A stretch of DNA of 64,000 nt from assembly GCA_046349935.1 (NCBI GenBank), contig JAXMBK010000005.1:124001-188000 (forward strand), given 5' to 3'. Position numbers and translations under genes: made by a program. Below are positions 9,246 to 19,316 of this stretch, in pieces. The stretch is from CAIXSC01 sp046349935. GTDB lineage: Bacteria; Planctomycetota; Planctomycetia; Pirellulales; Pirellulaceae. The notes beneath the pieces were generated by a model, which was given only the letters and a program-made list of their open reading frames with translations, had not been told where the DNA came from and searched no databases. The stretch's first letter is position 1, and each line of letters opens with the position of its first letter.

Positions 9246-9587
9246 GTGCAGATCAACATCTCGGCCCGACATGGCCATTTGAGTCCGGCCACGCAAGAGA
9301 AGATCACGGAAAAGGTAGAGAAGCTGCAGAAGTACCACGAACGCACGACGTCGATTCATGTGACGGTCGACCTGGAACACCGGGAATCGCCGACGGTGGA
9401 AGTACAAGTCACGGCCGAACACGCGCCGGAGTGCGTCGCGTCGGAGAAGGCCGATAATTTGCTCGCCGCCTTGGACGGCGCCGTCCATAAGGTGGAAGCT
9501 CAACTGCGGAAACTCCGCGATAAACAAACGGGCCATCGCAAGCCCGGCCACAAGCACTTGGAAACGACGGGCGACACAGAGGAATAA
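9246..9587 (+). CDS. hpf: Ribosome hibernation promoting factor, short form
   Basis: HPF/RaiA proteins bind the small ribosomal subunit in the decoding region and silence ribosomes in stress or stationary phase. This 113-residue protein starts MQINISARHGHLSPATQEKI, has the beta-alpha-beta-beta-beta-alpha layout of the family, and lacks the C-terminal dimerisation domain of long HPF. The GTG start at 9246 is fixed by GAAGGAG (9231-9237) 8 bases upstream; another GTG at 9213 has no ribosome site. It heads the block hpf-ptsN-HPr-RNase E/G, which recalls the proteobacterial rpoN-hpf-ptsN-rapZ-ptsO group without rpoN. The last codons (TGDTEE plus stop) are made by the first unit of a 19-bp tandem repeat. 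Confidence 0.9.
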   Translation: MQINISARHGHLSPATQEKITEKVEKLQKYHERTTSIHVTVDLEHRESPTVEVQVTAEHAPECVASEKADNLLAALDGAVHKVEAQLRKLRDKQTGHRKPGHKHLETTGDTEE

Positions 9588-9628
9588 CGGCGACACAGAG
9601 GAATAACGGCGACACAGAGGAGTGAAGG
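9572..9628. repeat. Three tandem 19-bp units after hpf
   Basis: CGACACAGAGGAATAACGG begins at 9572 and 9591, and a third, slightly changed unit (CGACACAGAGGAGTGAAGG) begins at 9610. The hpf TAA is inside the first unit. Confidence 0.85.
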
Positions 9629-9744
9629 CGGCGAAGAGTGCGGGCGGCGAGTCATCGCAGTCTGGCGCACGATCGGTCGGGTTCGTTTCGCATCGCCATC
9701 TGACCGCAAGTCGTTCCCCAGTCCTGGCGAAGTAACGAGGGAAT

Positions 9745-10221
9745 ATGAAATTTGCTGATTTCGTTTGCGTACCGGCGATTAAGGCCGAAGTGACGTCGGA
9801 CGACAAGCCGAGCGTGATTCATGAATTGGTCCGTTCGCTGGTCGAAGCGGGAGCGATCCCCGAGTCGGAACTGGAAGGGATCGTCAAGGCGATCATGAAG
9901 CGCGAGGAATTGGGGAGCACGGGCATCGGCCGCGGGATCGCCGTTCCTCACACGAAGCACCCTAGCGTGGATCGGCTCGTGGGGACGGTCGGCGTCTGTG
10001 CGACGGGCATCGACTTCAACAGTCTCGACGGCGAAAAGGTCCATCTGTTCTTCCTGCTGGTGTCGCCGCCCGATCGCCCGGGCGACCATCTGCGGGCGCT
10101 TGAGAACATCTCGCGTCAGTTGCGCAACGATACGTTCTGCCGCTTCTTGAAGCAGGCCAAGGCGCAGCAAGACATCCAGACGCTGCTGGAAGAGGCCGAC
10201 AAGGGGCAGTTTGTATCCTAA
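9745..10221 (+). CDS. ptsN: PTS IIA-like nitrogen-regulatory protein
   Basis: A 158-residue protein of the fructose/mannitol-type EIIA family, PtsN branch. It accepts phosphate from an HPr-type protein and regulates other systems rather than importing sugar. The phosphorylated histidine is His69 in GIAVPHTKHP. Other family marks are EELGSTGIGRG just before it and VHLFFLLVSPPDRPGDHLRAL after it. The ATG at 9745 follows GAGGGAAT. The HPr gene starts 43 bases after the stop and no membrane EIIB or EIIC gene is nearby, which favours a regulatory rather than a transport role. Confidence 0.9.
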   Translation: MKFADFVCVPAIKAEVTSDDKPSVIHELVRSLVEAGAIPESELEGIVKAIMKREELGSTGIGRGIAVPHTKHPSVDRLVGTVGVCATGIDFNSLDGEKVHLFFLLVSPPDRPGDHLRALENISRQLRNDTFCRFLKQAKAQQDIQTLLEEADKGQFVS

Positions 10222-10264
10222 GTCGTGGGTTTCTGTTCGTTTCGTAGAACCTGCCGGAATTCCG

Positions 10265-10588
10265 ATGGCCAGCGCACGTCTATCTCGAGTCGTGACCATC
10301 CGTAATCCGCAGGGGATTCACCTCCGGCCGGCGGACCTGATCGTCAAGACGGCGAACCGGTTCGAGGCACAGATCGAGGTCGTGAAGGGGGGAGATCGTT
10401 TCGACGCGAAAAGCGTCCTTTCGCTCCTCACCTTGGCGGCCGGCCAGGGCGCTGAACTTCTTTTTCAAGCCCACGGACCCGATGCCCAACCGGCGCTGGA
10501 TGCGATCGCCGAGCTCGTGGACCGCGGCTTTGATGAGATGAGTCCGCCTGCCGAGACCGTCGAGCCTGCGGGGGGCGTGGATCAGTGA
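10265..10588 (+). CDS. HPr family phosphocarrier protein
   Basis: A 107-residue HPr. It passes phosphate from enzyme I to EIIA proteins, here probably to the PtsN encoded just upstream. His19 in NPQGIHLRPADLIV is the phosphorylated residue. Ser50 in FDAKSVLSLLTLA matches the regulatory serine (Ser46) of HPr. The ATG at 10265 is chosen because the family starts here (MASARLSRVVTIRNPQG); an in-frame TTG further upstream at 10211 would overlap ptsN. The enzyme I gene that must feed it is not in the window. The C-terminal 15 residues (PPAETVEPAGGVDQ) extend past the usual HPr end. Confidence 0.9.
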   Translation: MASARLSRVVTIRNPQGIHLRPADLIVKTANRFEAQIEVVKGGDRFDAKSVLSLLTLAAGQGAELLFQAHGPDAQPALDAIAELVDRGFDEMSPPAETVEPAGGVDQ

Positions 10589-10688
10589 GACGCGGCGCGA
10601 GAAGGCGGCCGCTGTTCCCGTTTCCACTCCGCCGCGCGACTTCCCCTTGCCGCCTCATGCGACCAGCCCAGCATCCCGAAAGGCAATC

Positions 10689-12318
<1,630 letters not shown>

Positions 12319-12335
<17 letters not shown>

Positions 12336-13122
12336 GCCACTCCAGCGGGTCGCGCTCCTCGCGCGACGCCCAGACTTCCACTGGCGGCCAGGCGGATTGC
12401 AGCATATCCGCCAGCCGCTCGACTCCGTGACGCTCCGTCGCGTAGTGGCCCGGCAATGCCAGCGCAACGCCTAGCGCCTCCGCTTCCAAACACGTGTGAA
12501 AGTTGGCCTCGCCGGTCAACAGCACGTCGCATTCGGCTCGATGCGCAGCGCCTAGCAACGAGCCGGCGCTGCCGCAGGCGATGCCGATCCGCTCCACCGT
12601 CCGGCGCCCTTCGCCCACCTGATGCAGCCCCGGAACTCGCAAGGCGCGACAGACTCGCGCGCTGAATTCCGCCAAGCTGCAAGGCGTCGGCAAACGCCCG
12701 CAGCGGCCCGTTCCTCCCGCAGGCGCGCCTGGCGACGGCGGCAGCAACGGCTGCACGTCGCACAGTCCCAGCGCATCGGCCAACTGCTGGTTGATGCCGG
12801 CGACGGCCGAGTCGAAGGCCGTATGCGGACTATAGACCGCGACTCCGCCGCGCGCTAATTCCCAGACGAGCCGGCCAGGCGTCGTCTCCGTCGTCACGCG
12901 CGGCAAAGGCTTGAAGGGAAGAGGATGGTGAGCGACGACAAGCTGCGCTTGCATCCGCACCGCCTCGCTGACGCTAGACGGCGTCAGCGTGAGGCAAGTC
13001 ATGATGCGGTCGACGACGCCGGTCGGGTCGCCGACCAACAGGCCCACATTGTCCCAATCTTCCGCGAGTCCCAGCGGGGTGATGTCATCGAACCAGCGTA
13101 CGATGTCGGCGATCGTCGGCAT
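12319..13122 (-). CDS. Nif3-like dinuclear metal centre protein
   Basis: A 267-residue member of the Nif3/YbgI/DUF34 family, ring-shaped hexamers that bind two metal ions; the cellular reaction is debated, and GTP cyclohydrolase 1 type 2 is a common annotation. Visible family marks are DIVRWFDDITPLGLAEDWDN at the start, the metal-binding AQLVVAHHPLPFKPL, SPHTAFDSAVAGINQQLA, and a C-terminal region with CGSAGSLLGAAHRAECDVLLTGE and LALPGHYATERHGV. It has no large central insert (PII-like domain) as some homologues do. The stop lies within the end of the RNase E/G gene on the other strand. Upstream on the same strand, 31 bases away, ends the PSCyt gene. Confidence 0.88.
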
Positions 13123-13153
13123 GCGACCTTGGCGGGGCTAGAGGAAAGCGAAC

Positions 13154-16100
13154 TCAATCGACAAACAAGTACCCGTTGCTAACCAGCGTCGCTCGCGCGT
13201 AAGCGGCCCAAGCCTCCGGAGAATCCACGGGGACCCCCAGCCGCTGAGCATAGGCACGGAGAAACTCGCGAGCCGCTTCCAGATCCTCGCGCACGGCGGC
13301 GCGCCCGGTCGCTGCGGCCACGCACCATGCTGCACGCTCTTCCAGCGTCGCGTGTTCGCGCATGAGTCGCTGCGCCAACGCCTGCGATCGTTCATGGACG
13401 AACGGAGCGTTCATCAAATACAACGCTTGCGTCGGAGTCGTCGTGAGCCCGCGCTCGGCCGTGCTAAGGTTGGGGTCGGCGCCGTCGAACAGCGAGAGGT
13501 AAGGGTGTTTCCGAGCTCGTTGGACCATCAGGTAGACGCTGCGCTGATTGGTTTCGTACTGGGCGTGGAACGGATAATGGATGGTAAACGTCCATTTGTC
13601 GACCGGCGGGAACGGATGCGGACCGGGTCGCGAATGATCGAGGTCGCCGGACAACGCCAGCATGCCGTCGCGAATCGCTTCGGCGTCGAGCGGCCGACGG
13701 GAATAGCGCCACAGCCAGCGATTGGCGGGATCAATCTCCATGTTGGCGGCGGCCGTCCCCGCTGCCGCGTCGCTCGATAAGCGATACGCGTGCGTCAGCG
13801 TCAGATCGCGCTGCAGTCGCTTGAGGGAGCCGCCGTAGTCGATTAACCGCTTTGTGAGATGTTCCAGCAGTTCTGGGTGCGTCGGGGCGTCTCCGCGCGT
13901 TCCAAAGTCGCTGGACGACCGCACCAAGCCGGCGCCAAAGCGCCATTGCCACAGCCGATTGACGATCACGCGCCAGGCCAGCGGTCGGTCGGTGCGCACC
14001 AACCAGTCTGCCAAGTCGCGGCGACCGCTTTCGGCCTCGGGGCGCGACACGGGTTCGCCCCCAAGCACTTCCAGATGGCGTCGCAACGCCTCTTCTCCCA
14101 ATCGATCCGGCTCGCCGCGCTTCTGAATGCGCACATTCTGCGGCTTGCCTTCCGCGACGGCGTAGGCGACGTCGAATAGCGGTTCCGCCGCAGCCGTCTC
14201 GCGTTGCTTCTTCAGTTCAGCGGTTTGGGCATCCAAGCCGGCGAGTTGTTTCTGAAGTTCCGCGAGGCGTTCAGGCGGCAAGGAAGAGGCGGTCGAGCGA
14301 TCGGGAAGCGGCTGGGATTGAAGGACGAGGTTGTCGAGGTCGCACGTAGGACGCGGGCCGGCGACGTGCCCGACGCCGTCGTTGAAGAACGTATCGATCG
14401 CACCATTCCAGCCCGGGGCGAGCGACTTGTCGCGAAACTCGATCCATTGCCCCGGTCGCCCCAGACGCCCTGAATAGGTCTTCGAGGAGGCGTCGATTTC
14501 CAGCTGCAGGTTGTACCACTGCAGCGGAGCAAGCGTCGCGATGCGTTCCCACTGGGCGCCGTTGCGCAAGAAAAGTGCGTCCGCTGTCAAACTGGCTTCC
14601 CAGGCCAAAGAAGCAATTGCGCCTTGGCCCAAGTAGAAGCGATGCGAACCGGGGGTTTCGGCGGGAAGCGTGTGGCTGCGGAAGTCGATGCTGAAATAGA
14701 TGCGGGGCGTCGACGACGCCGTGAAGCCCGGTTTTCGCTCCAGCCGCATGCCGTCGTTGGGTGCGCCGTTGGACAGTCGCACGCCGCGCTCGCCCCGAGG
14801 CGCCAGGTGAGTGAATGGACTTTGCGCATCGGAGAGCACGCGGTTGGGGCCGGCCTGAAAGAAGGGCGGTTGCAGCGGTTGATCCACTTTCTGCGTCTCG
14901 AAGGTCGCCTCGGCCGTCAACGGTTCGCTGGGCAATTGAGCAGCGAGGGGGGCACGCTGGGCGCTGAGCCGTTGAAGCTCGGCATCAAACGCCGCAAGTT
15001 GCTGTTGGCGAGCCGCTTGTCGGCGAGCTTTTTCGGCGGGCGGCACGAGGGGCACAAGGTTGTGCGGCCGCTTGTACTCTTCGCCGCCGGGGAACGCAAA
15101 CTGGCTGCTCGCGAGGATGCCGTAGAGCGAATAGTAGTCGGTCATGTTGATCGGGTCGTACTTGTGATCGTGGCAGCGAGCGCAGCCGATCGACAAGCCG
15201 AGCAACGAGCGTCCCAGGCCCTCGATGGAGTCGGCGATGTCCAGATGTTGGAACTCGTTGTTGATGTTGTAGCCAAACCGCTTGCTGACGGCGAGAAAGC
15301 CGGTGGCGACGACTTGTTCGCGATATTGCTCCGGCGTGCTGCGTCCCTGGACGGCCGCTTCGTTGGCAAGAATATCGCCCGCAATCTGTTCGCGCACGAA
15401 GTCGGCGAACGGCTTATCCGCATTCCAAGATTGAATGACATAGTCGCGGTACAGGTGCGCTTCGCGGACCGGATAGTCGGCGCCGTCGCCGGCTGTGTCG
15501 GCGTAGCGGACGACGTCGAGCCAATGCCGGCCGTAACGTTCGCCGTAGCGCGGCGACGCCAGGAGTCGATCGGCCGCTCGCGCCAGCGCATCCGGCGCTT
15601 CATCCGCCTCGAAGTCGGCCAGCTGTTCGGGCGTGGGCGGCAGTCCAATCAAGTCGAGCGTCACGCGGCGCAGCAACACTCGTCGCGACGCTTCGCCGAC
15701 GACGGCGACTTTCTGCGTCTCGCGCGCGGCGGCCAAGTAGCGATCGATGGGATCGGTCGCCGTCGACGACGCGGCCGGTTTGGGCAGAGCGGCCGCGAGC
15801 AAGGGTTGGAACGACCAGAATCGTCGCTCGTCGTCCGTCAACGGCCCGCCGCGCGAGGCGGGGACGACGGTCGCCGTCGCGGGCCAGGGCGCGCCGGCTT
15901 GAATCCAGCGTTCCAGCGCAGAGATTTGTGCGGGCGAAAGCTGGCGATCGGGAGGCATTTTGAGGTCGCGCTCGTGCCGCACTGCCTGCAAGAGGAGACT
16001 TTCGGCGGGCTTCCTCGGGACGATCGCAGGCCCCGAATCGCCGCCGCGCAGCAGCGCGTCGCGGGCGTCGATGCGGAGTCCCGATTCCTGCTTCTTGGAG

Positions 16101-16258
16101 CCGTGGCACTGACCGCAAGCGTCGATCAGGACCGGCCGCACCTCCCGCTCGAAGTGCGCTAATTCGTCGGCGTCGTCGGACGCAGCGACGGCTGCCGACG
16201 GAAAGAACCACGCCGAGCAGAACGCCGCAATGAGCAGTTGGAAACGAAGAGCAGTCAC
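13154..16258 (-). CDS. Planctomycete cytochrome protein, PSCyt1-DUF1549-DUF1553, with an inserted domain
   Basis: A 1034-residue exported protein. Residues 1-26 form a signal peptide. The PSCyt1 domain has a haem site C48-G-Q-C51-H52 and continues LRIDARDALLRGGDSGPAI. DUF1549 follows, from PIDRYLAAARETQKVAVVGE, and contains a second haem-like CARCHDH. Between DUF1549 and DUF1553 sits a beta-rich stretch of about 150 residues (IYFSIDFRSHTLPAETPGSH to TCDLDNLVLQ) that looks like a concanavalin/LamG-type fold, then a short coiled coil. DUF1553 ends with ATLVSNGYLFVD. Such proteins usually pair with a DUF1501 gene; here the neighbour upstream is a phytase-like esterase gene instead. The biochemical role of the family is unknown. 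Confidence 0.88.
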   Translation of the reverse strand: MTALRFQLLIAAFCSAWFFPSAAVAASDDADELAHFEREVRPVLIDACGQCHGSKKQESGLRIDARDALLRGGDSGPAIVPRKPAESLLLQAVRHERDLKMPPDRQLSPAQISALERWIQAGAPWPATATVVPASRGGPLTDDERRFWSFQPLLAAALPKPAASSTATDPIDRYLAAARETQKVAVVGEASRRVLLRRVTLDLIGLPPTPEQLADFEADEAPDALARAADRLLASPRYGERYGRHWLDVVRYADTAGDGADYPVREAHLYRDYVIQSWNADKPFADFVREQIAGDILANEAAVQGRSTPEQYREQVVATGFLAVSKRFGYNINNEFQHLDIADSIEGLGRSLLGLSIGCARCHDHKYDPINMTDYYSLYGILASSQFAFPGGEEYKRPHNLVPLVPPAEKARRQAARQQQLAAFDAELQRLSAQRAPLAAQLPSEPLTAEATFETQKVDQPLQPPFFQAGPNRVLSDAQSPFTHLAPRGERGVRLSNGAPNDGMRLERKPGFTASSTPRIYFSIDFRSHTLPAETPGSHRFYLGQGAIASLAWEASLTADALFLRNGAQWERIATLAPLQWYNLQLEIDASSKTYSGRLGRPGQWIEFRDKSLAPGWNGAIDTFFNDGVGHVAGPRPTCDLDNLVLQSQPLPDRSTASSLPPERLAELQKQLAGLDAQTAELKKQRETAAAEPLFDVAYAVAEGKPQNVRIQKRGEPDRLGEEALRRHLEVLGGEPVSRPEAESGRRDLADWLVRTDRPLAWRVIVNRLWQWRFGAGLVRSSSDFGTRGDAPTHPELLEHLTKRLIDYGGSLKRLQRDLTLTHAYRLSSDAAAGTAAANMEIDPANRWLWRYSRRPLDAEAIRDGMLALSGDLDHSRPGPHPFPPVDKWTFTIHYPFHAQYETNQRSVYLMVQRARKHPYLSLFDGADPNLSTAERGLTTTPTQALYLMNAPFVHERSQALAQRLMREHATLEERAAWCVAAATGRAAVREDLEAAREFLRAYAQRLGVPVDSPEAWAAYARATLVSNGYLFVD

Positions 16259-16342
16259 GCAGGCGAGCTCCGGCGAGAGACATGACGGCGGGGGCGGCGC
16301 TAGCCGTCGCGCCGCTCAAGCCCATCATGGCCGCGCCAGCCG

Positions 16343-17575
16343 TCACTCGCAAGACTTCGTCGACCGCCGCACGGCGAAGAACCAAAAGCGACTCGGTTCG
16401 GTCGGGTCGCAATCGTTGTCGGAGGCGACGATCAGCAGCGAACGACCGTCGTCGAGCGTCCGACCCCAGGCCAGCCCCTCAATCTTTTCGGGGAATGATT
16501 CGCCAGCCAACTGCCAGCGCGGGTCGAGCAGGTCGAGGAACGCCTGTTTGCGAGCCGTTTGAATGGTTGCTGGCAGGGGATCAGGAAGGCGCGCGACGCC
16601 GTCGACGGGCGTTGCGCCATCGAGATCAACGAGCACGATTTGTTTCGACTTGGCTTGGGCGCCGGGGAGGTCGTCGCGTTCGATGGCGAGAAACCGCCGC
16701 TCGTCGAACGCCAAGAATTCGTTGACGCCATGCGTCGGCTCGTCCAATTGGTACACGAATTCGCGCGTTGCGCCGGAATCGATTTCCAGTTCGAGAATTC
16801 GGCACGCGCGGCCCGTCATGACGCCGCCCGTTGATCGCGTGCCGTCCTGCAAGAGGGGGCGTTGCACCATCGTCCAGAGTCGCCGTCCGTCGGCGGACAC
16901 GGCCAGCGCTTCAAAGCCCGCGTTTGAACGACGACCGATCTTGTTCTGTTCGTTCTCCACAGCGCGGTCTGCGGAGGGAGTTTCGACGAGGAAGTGCGCT
17001 GGCGTCGTCAGTTTTCGAAGCCGCGTCCCATGGGCGTCAAACTCGCTAATGGAAGGTCCATACTCATCCGAGATCCACCAAGTGCCGCTGGAGGAACGAC
17101 GCAAGGCCTCAGGATCAAATCGCAGCGACTGCTGAGGCGCCGCGGGATTGATCAAGGCGGCGCGCCCCGAAAGCGTCGCGCCCTGTTCGTCGCGCAACAG
17201 CGTCGTCGCGAGAAGTCGCGGGACGGACCGCCGAGCGACTCGATCTGGAACGGGCAGTTCGATCGTTTGAACGCGGCACGGGTAGGTCGCTGCACCGTCC
17301 GCCGGCCCGCGGTCGGTCAGGACGAGGTAGCGATCCCCCGTCCCGGTGTACTCCAGACCCGAAAATCCGCCCAACAGGTTTACAGGCACGCCCGTCTCCA
17401 CCTCGCCTTGCAAGCCGGATAGATCGCGGGCCGTTCCCGGAAGTTCGGCGACGCCGAGCAACTCGATGTCGGGCGACTTCTCTTCCGCTATCGTCAGGGT
17501 GGTGAGCCCGAACCAAACAGGAAGGGCGAGGGCGAGCGTCGTCAGCAGGCGATGGAAGGGGGACGGGGCGTGCAT
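16343..17575 (-). CDS. Phytase-like esterase domain protein, exported
   Basis: A 410-residue protein with a signal peptide (LLTTLALALPVWFGLTTLTIA) and one domain of the esterase-like activity of phytase type. The marks are GGFSGLEYTGTGDRYLVLTD, RFDPEALRRSSSGTWWISDE with GPSISEFDAHGTRL, NAGFEALAVSADGRRLWTM, and IEGLAWGRTLDDGRSLLIVASDND near the end. These are beta-propeller blades rich in acidic residues. The substrate is unknown and need not be phytate. It lies 38 bases after the DUF1559 gene and 84 bases before the PSCyt gene, all on the minus strand, so they may be co-transcribed. Confidence 0.8.
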   Translation of the reverse strand: MHAPSPFHRLLTTLALALPVWFGLTTLTIAEEKSPDIELLGVAELPGTARDLSGLQGEVETGVPVNLLGGFSGLEYTGTGDRYLVLTDRGPADGAATYPCRVQTIELPVPDRVARRSVPRLLATTLLRDEQGATLSGRAALINPAAPQQSLRFDPEALRRSSSGTWWISDEYGPSISEFDAHGTRLRKLTTPAHFLVETPSADRAVENEQNKIGRRSNAGFEALAVSADGRRLWTMVQRPLLQDGTRSTGGVMTGRACRILELEIDSGATREFVYQLDEPTHGVNEFLAFDERRFLAIERDDLPGAQAKSKQIVLVDLDGATPVDGVARLPDPLPATIQTARKQAFLDLLDPRWQLAGESFPEKIEGLAWGRTLDDGRSLLIVASDNDCDPTEPSRFWFFAVRRSTKSCE

Positions 17576-17613
17576 GGGTTCTCCAGTTGGGCGATGACCG
17601 ATCTCAGGTCAGC

Positions 17614-18615
17614 TCATTCGCGAGCCACGTCGCTCATGTCGCGCGTGATGAGCGCGACGAGCGTGCGACCTTCGACGGTCTGCGACAGGAAGCGGACCGA
17701 GCCGTCTCCCATCAGGATCATGGCGCCGCCGGGGTGGAAGCCGTAGATCTCGCTATCGTTCGTGCAATTCATCACGCAGTTGCCGACGATCGTCACGCCG
17801 CCGCTGCCGGACGTATTGTTTTGGACGCCTGCCGAGTTGGCGCCGTCGACGCTGAAGCCCGCGTTGATGTCGGCCCAACCCCAGCCGTCCGCCGTATAGG
17901 GCGTGCCGAAGGCGACGTTGCCTACGCGCGGATTGAGCGACACGCGGCGACCGATGTACTGATTCGGCCGGCCGGCGATTTCAGCGATCAAGATAGTGTT
18001 CGAAGTCCCATCCAAGATCTCGGCGAAGCTGACGCCCGCCGGTCCGCGACCGAGCGCGCCCATGGCGTCCTTCTGGTTGATCGAGGGCAGGCCCGACGCG
18101 ACGATGAAGGCGTTGCGGACGGCGTTGATGCTGCCGTAGTCCGCATACCCCCAGCGCGGCTGATCGCTGCGCAGACCGTTGGTCACGCCGTTGTACAGCG
18201 AACCCGGCGGCAAGGCGCGCGACGACGGAGTCGACGGGCACATCATGACTTGCAGCCGAGTGGTAGTGAGCGGGTCATTGACCGGGTCGTACCAATTCGT
18301 GCCGAAGTTGTACTGCGAGTGGATGGCGCCCTGTTCGATGAACGGGAGCGTCAGCGAAACCCACGACTGCTGAAATCGCGGCGGGTTCACGTCGATGCGG
18401 CTCGGCGGCAAGACGCCGTGCACGCTTTCGTAGTTGTGCAGAGCGAGTCCGATTTGTTTGAGGTTATTCGAGCAGCTCATGCGTCGAGCGGCCTCGCGAG
18501 CGGCTTGGACGGCAGGAAGCAGCAGCGCGACCAACACGCCGATGATGGCGATGACGACGAGCAGTTCGACCAGCGTGAAGCCGGTGCGCGGAGCAGTGCG
18601 AAGCGTACGAGACAT
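17614..18615 (-). CDS. DUF1559 protein with prepilin-type N-terminus
   Basis: A 333-residue protein of the DUF1559 (SBP_bac_10) family, hugely expanded in planctomycetes. The prepilin cleavage motif is G12-F13-TLVELLVVIAIIGVLVA with Glu at +5, followed by the conserved LLPAVQAAREAARRMSCSNN and LKQIGLALHNYESVHGVLPP. The C-terminus ends with GFHPGGAMILMGDGSVRFLS, the usual H-X9-DG box. It is probably processed by a prepilin peptidase and held in the membrane as a pseudopilin-like protein; the function of the family is not established. The lipoprotein gene upstream on the same strand is a common partner. Confidence 0.92.
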   Translation of the reverse strand: MSRTLRTAPRTGFTLVELLVVIAIIGVLVALLLPAVQAAREAARRMSCSNNLKQIGLALHNYESVHGVLPPSRIDVNPPRFQQSWVSLTLPFIEQGAIHSQYNFGTNWYDPVNDPLTTTRLQVMMCPSTPSSRALPPGSLYNGVTNGLRSDQPRWGYADYGSINAVRNAFIVASGLPSINQKDAMGALGRGPAGVSFAEILDGTSNTILIAEIAGRPNQYIGRRVSLNPRVGNVAFGTPYTADGWGWADINAGFSVDGANSAGVQNNTSGSGGVTIVGNCVMNCTNDSEIYGFHPGGAMILMGDGSVRFLSQTVEGRTLVALITRDMSDVARE

Positions 18616-18678
18616 TCAGGTTTACCTTGTTCTGTTCTGTAGATCGACTTTGGCAGATTGGGTTGGACTTAGGGACGA

Positions 18679-19128
18679 CTAGTTCAAGCGAATTTCGGGG
18701 AGTTCCTGTCCGCTGCGGACTTGAACGCGAATCCCCGACGCGACTGGATTCTGGAACTTGGCAGGCAAGCGTTCCGGCGCGGCATCGTTATCCGACTTGG
18801 GAGCCTTCTCGCCGGTCCACGATACGGTCACGGCGTATTCGCCTTCGGGAGCTCCGTCGGCCGGCTTGATGGTGGTCAGTTCGAACGACCCGTCGTCTTT
18901 GGCGATACCGAACGGGGTTCGCACGAGCTCCGTGGCGCTGGCGCCGCCGCCGGCGAGCTTATCGACGGGGTGCAAGGTGACGACGGCGTTGGGCAACGGT
19001 TTGCCCTGATAGGTGACTTTGCCTTTGGCGGGGACGAGGGTGGCGGCCAGCTTGTCTTCATAGCCGCGCGCACACCCGAGGCAGAGGACGATCATCGCGG
19101 GGATGATCGCCGCAAACAACTTCCGCAT
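18679..19128 (-). CDS. Small lipoprotein with carboxypeptidase-regulatory-like fold
   Basis: A 149-residue lipoprotein. The signal peptide ends in a lipobox, VLCLGC, with Cys at residue 19. The mature part is one beta-sandwich domain typical of the planctomycete lipoproteins next to DUF1559 genes: PAKGKVTYQGKPLPNAVVTL, then DDGSFELTTIKPADGAPEGE and YAVTVSWTG. It probably sits on a membrane surface near the DUF1559 protein encoded 63 bases downstream. The ribosome site GAGAAGGAA lies right before the ATG. The leader contains an 8-bp hairpin (19147-19154 with 19060-equivalent arm at 19160-19167). Confidence 0.85.
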   Translation of the reverse strand: MRKLFAAIIPAMIVLCLGCARGYEDKLAATLVPAKGKVTYQGKPLPNAVVTLHPVDKLAGGGASATELVRTPFGIAKDDGSFELTTIKPADGAPEGEYAVTVSWTGEKAPKSDNDAAPERLPAKFQNPVASGIRVQVRSGQELPEIRLN

Positions 19129-19146
19129 TTCCTTCTCTCCAACTGG

Positions 19147-19167
19147 GAATGGTTTTGTGAACCATTC
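19147..19167 (-). promoter_or_regulatory. Inverted repeat in the leader of the lipoprotein gene
   Basis: GAATGGTT (19147-19154) and AACCATTC (19160-19167) are perfect 8-bp arms around a 5-base centre, 19 bases upstream of the start codon. It could be an operator or an RNA hairpin; nothing more can be said from sequence. Confidence 0.4.
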
Positions 19168-19251
19168 TTTAGGGTTGGAAAATGAAGAATCGTTGAAGAA
19201 GAGGTTAGGCGAGCTTGAGGAATCGTTAAGGATTTGAAGAAGGTCTTAACG

Positions 19252-19288
19252 AAAAAAGGCCGGTTTCGCAGGCAGCGAAACCGGCCTT
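19252..19288 (-). terminator. Rho-independent terminator of the sigma factor gene
   Basis: Perfect 14-bp arms AAGGCCGGTTTCGC (19256-19269) and GCGAAACCGGCCTT (19275-19288), followed on the minus strand by six T residues (19257-19252). It lies 28 bases after the sigma factor stop codon. Confidence 0.88.
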
Positions 19289-19316
19289 GAGAGCGTCTTG
19301 CGAAGCGCGAGTCGGC

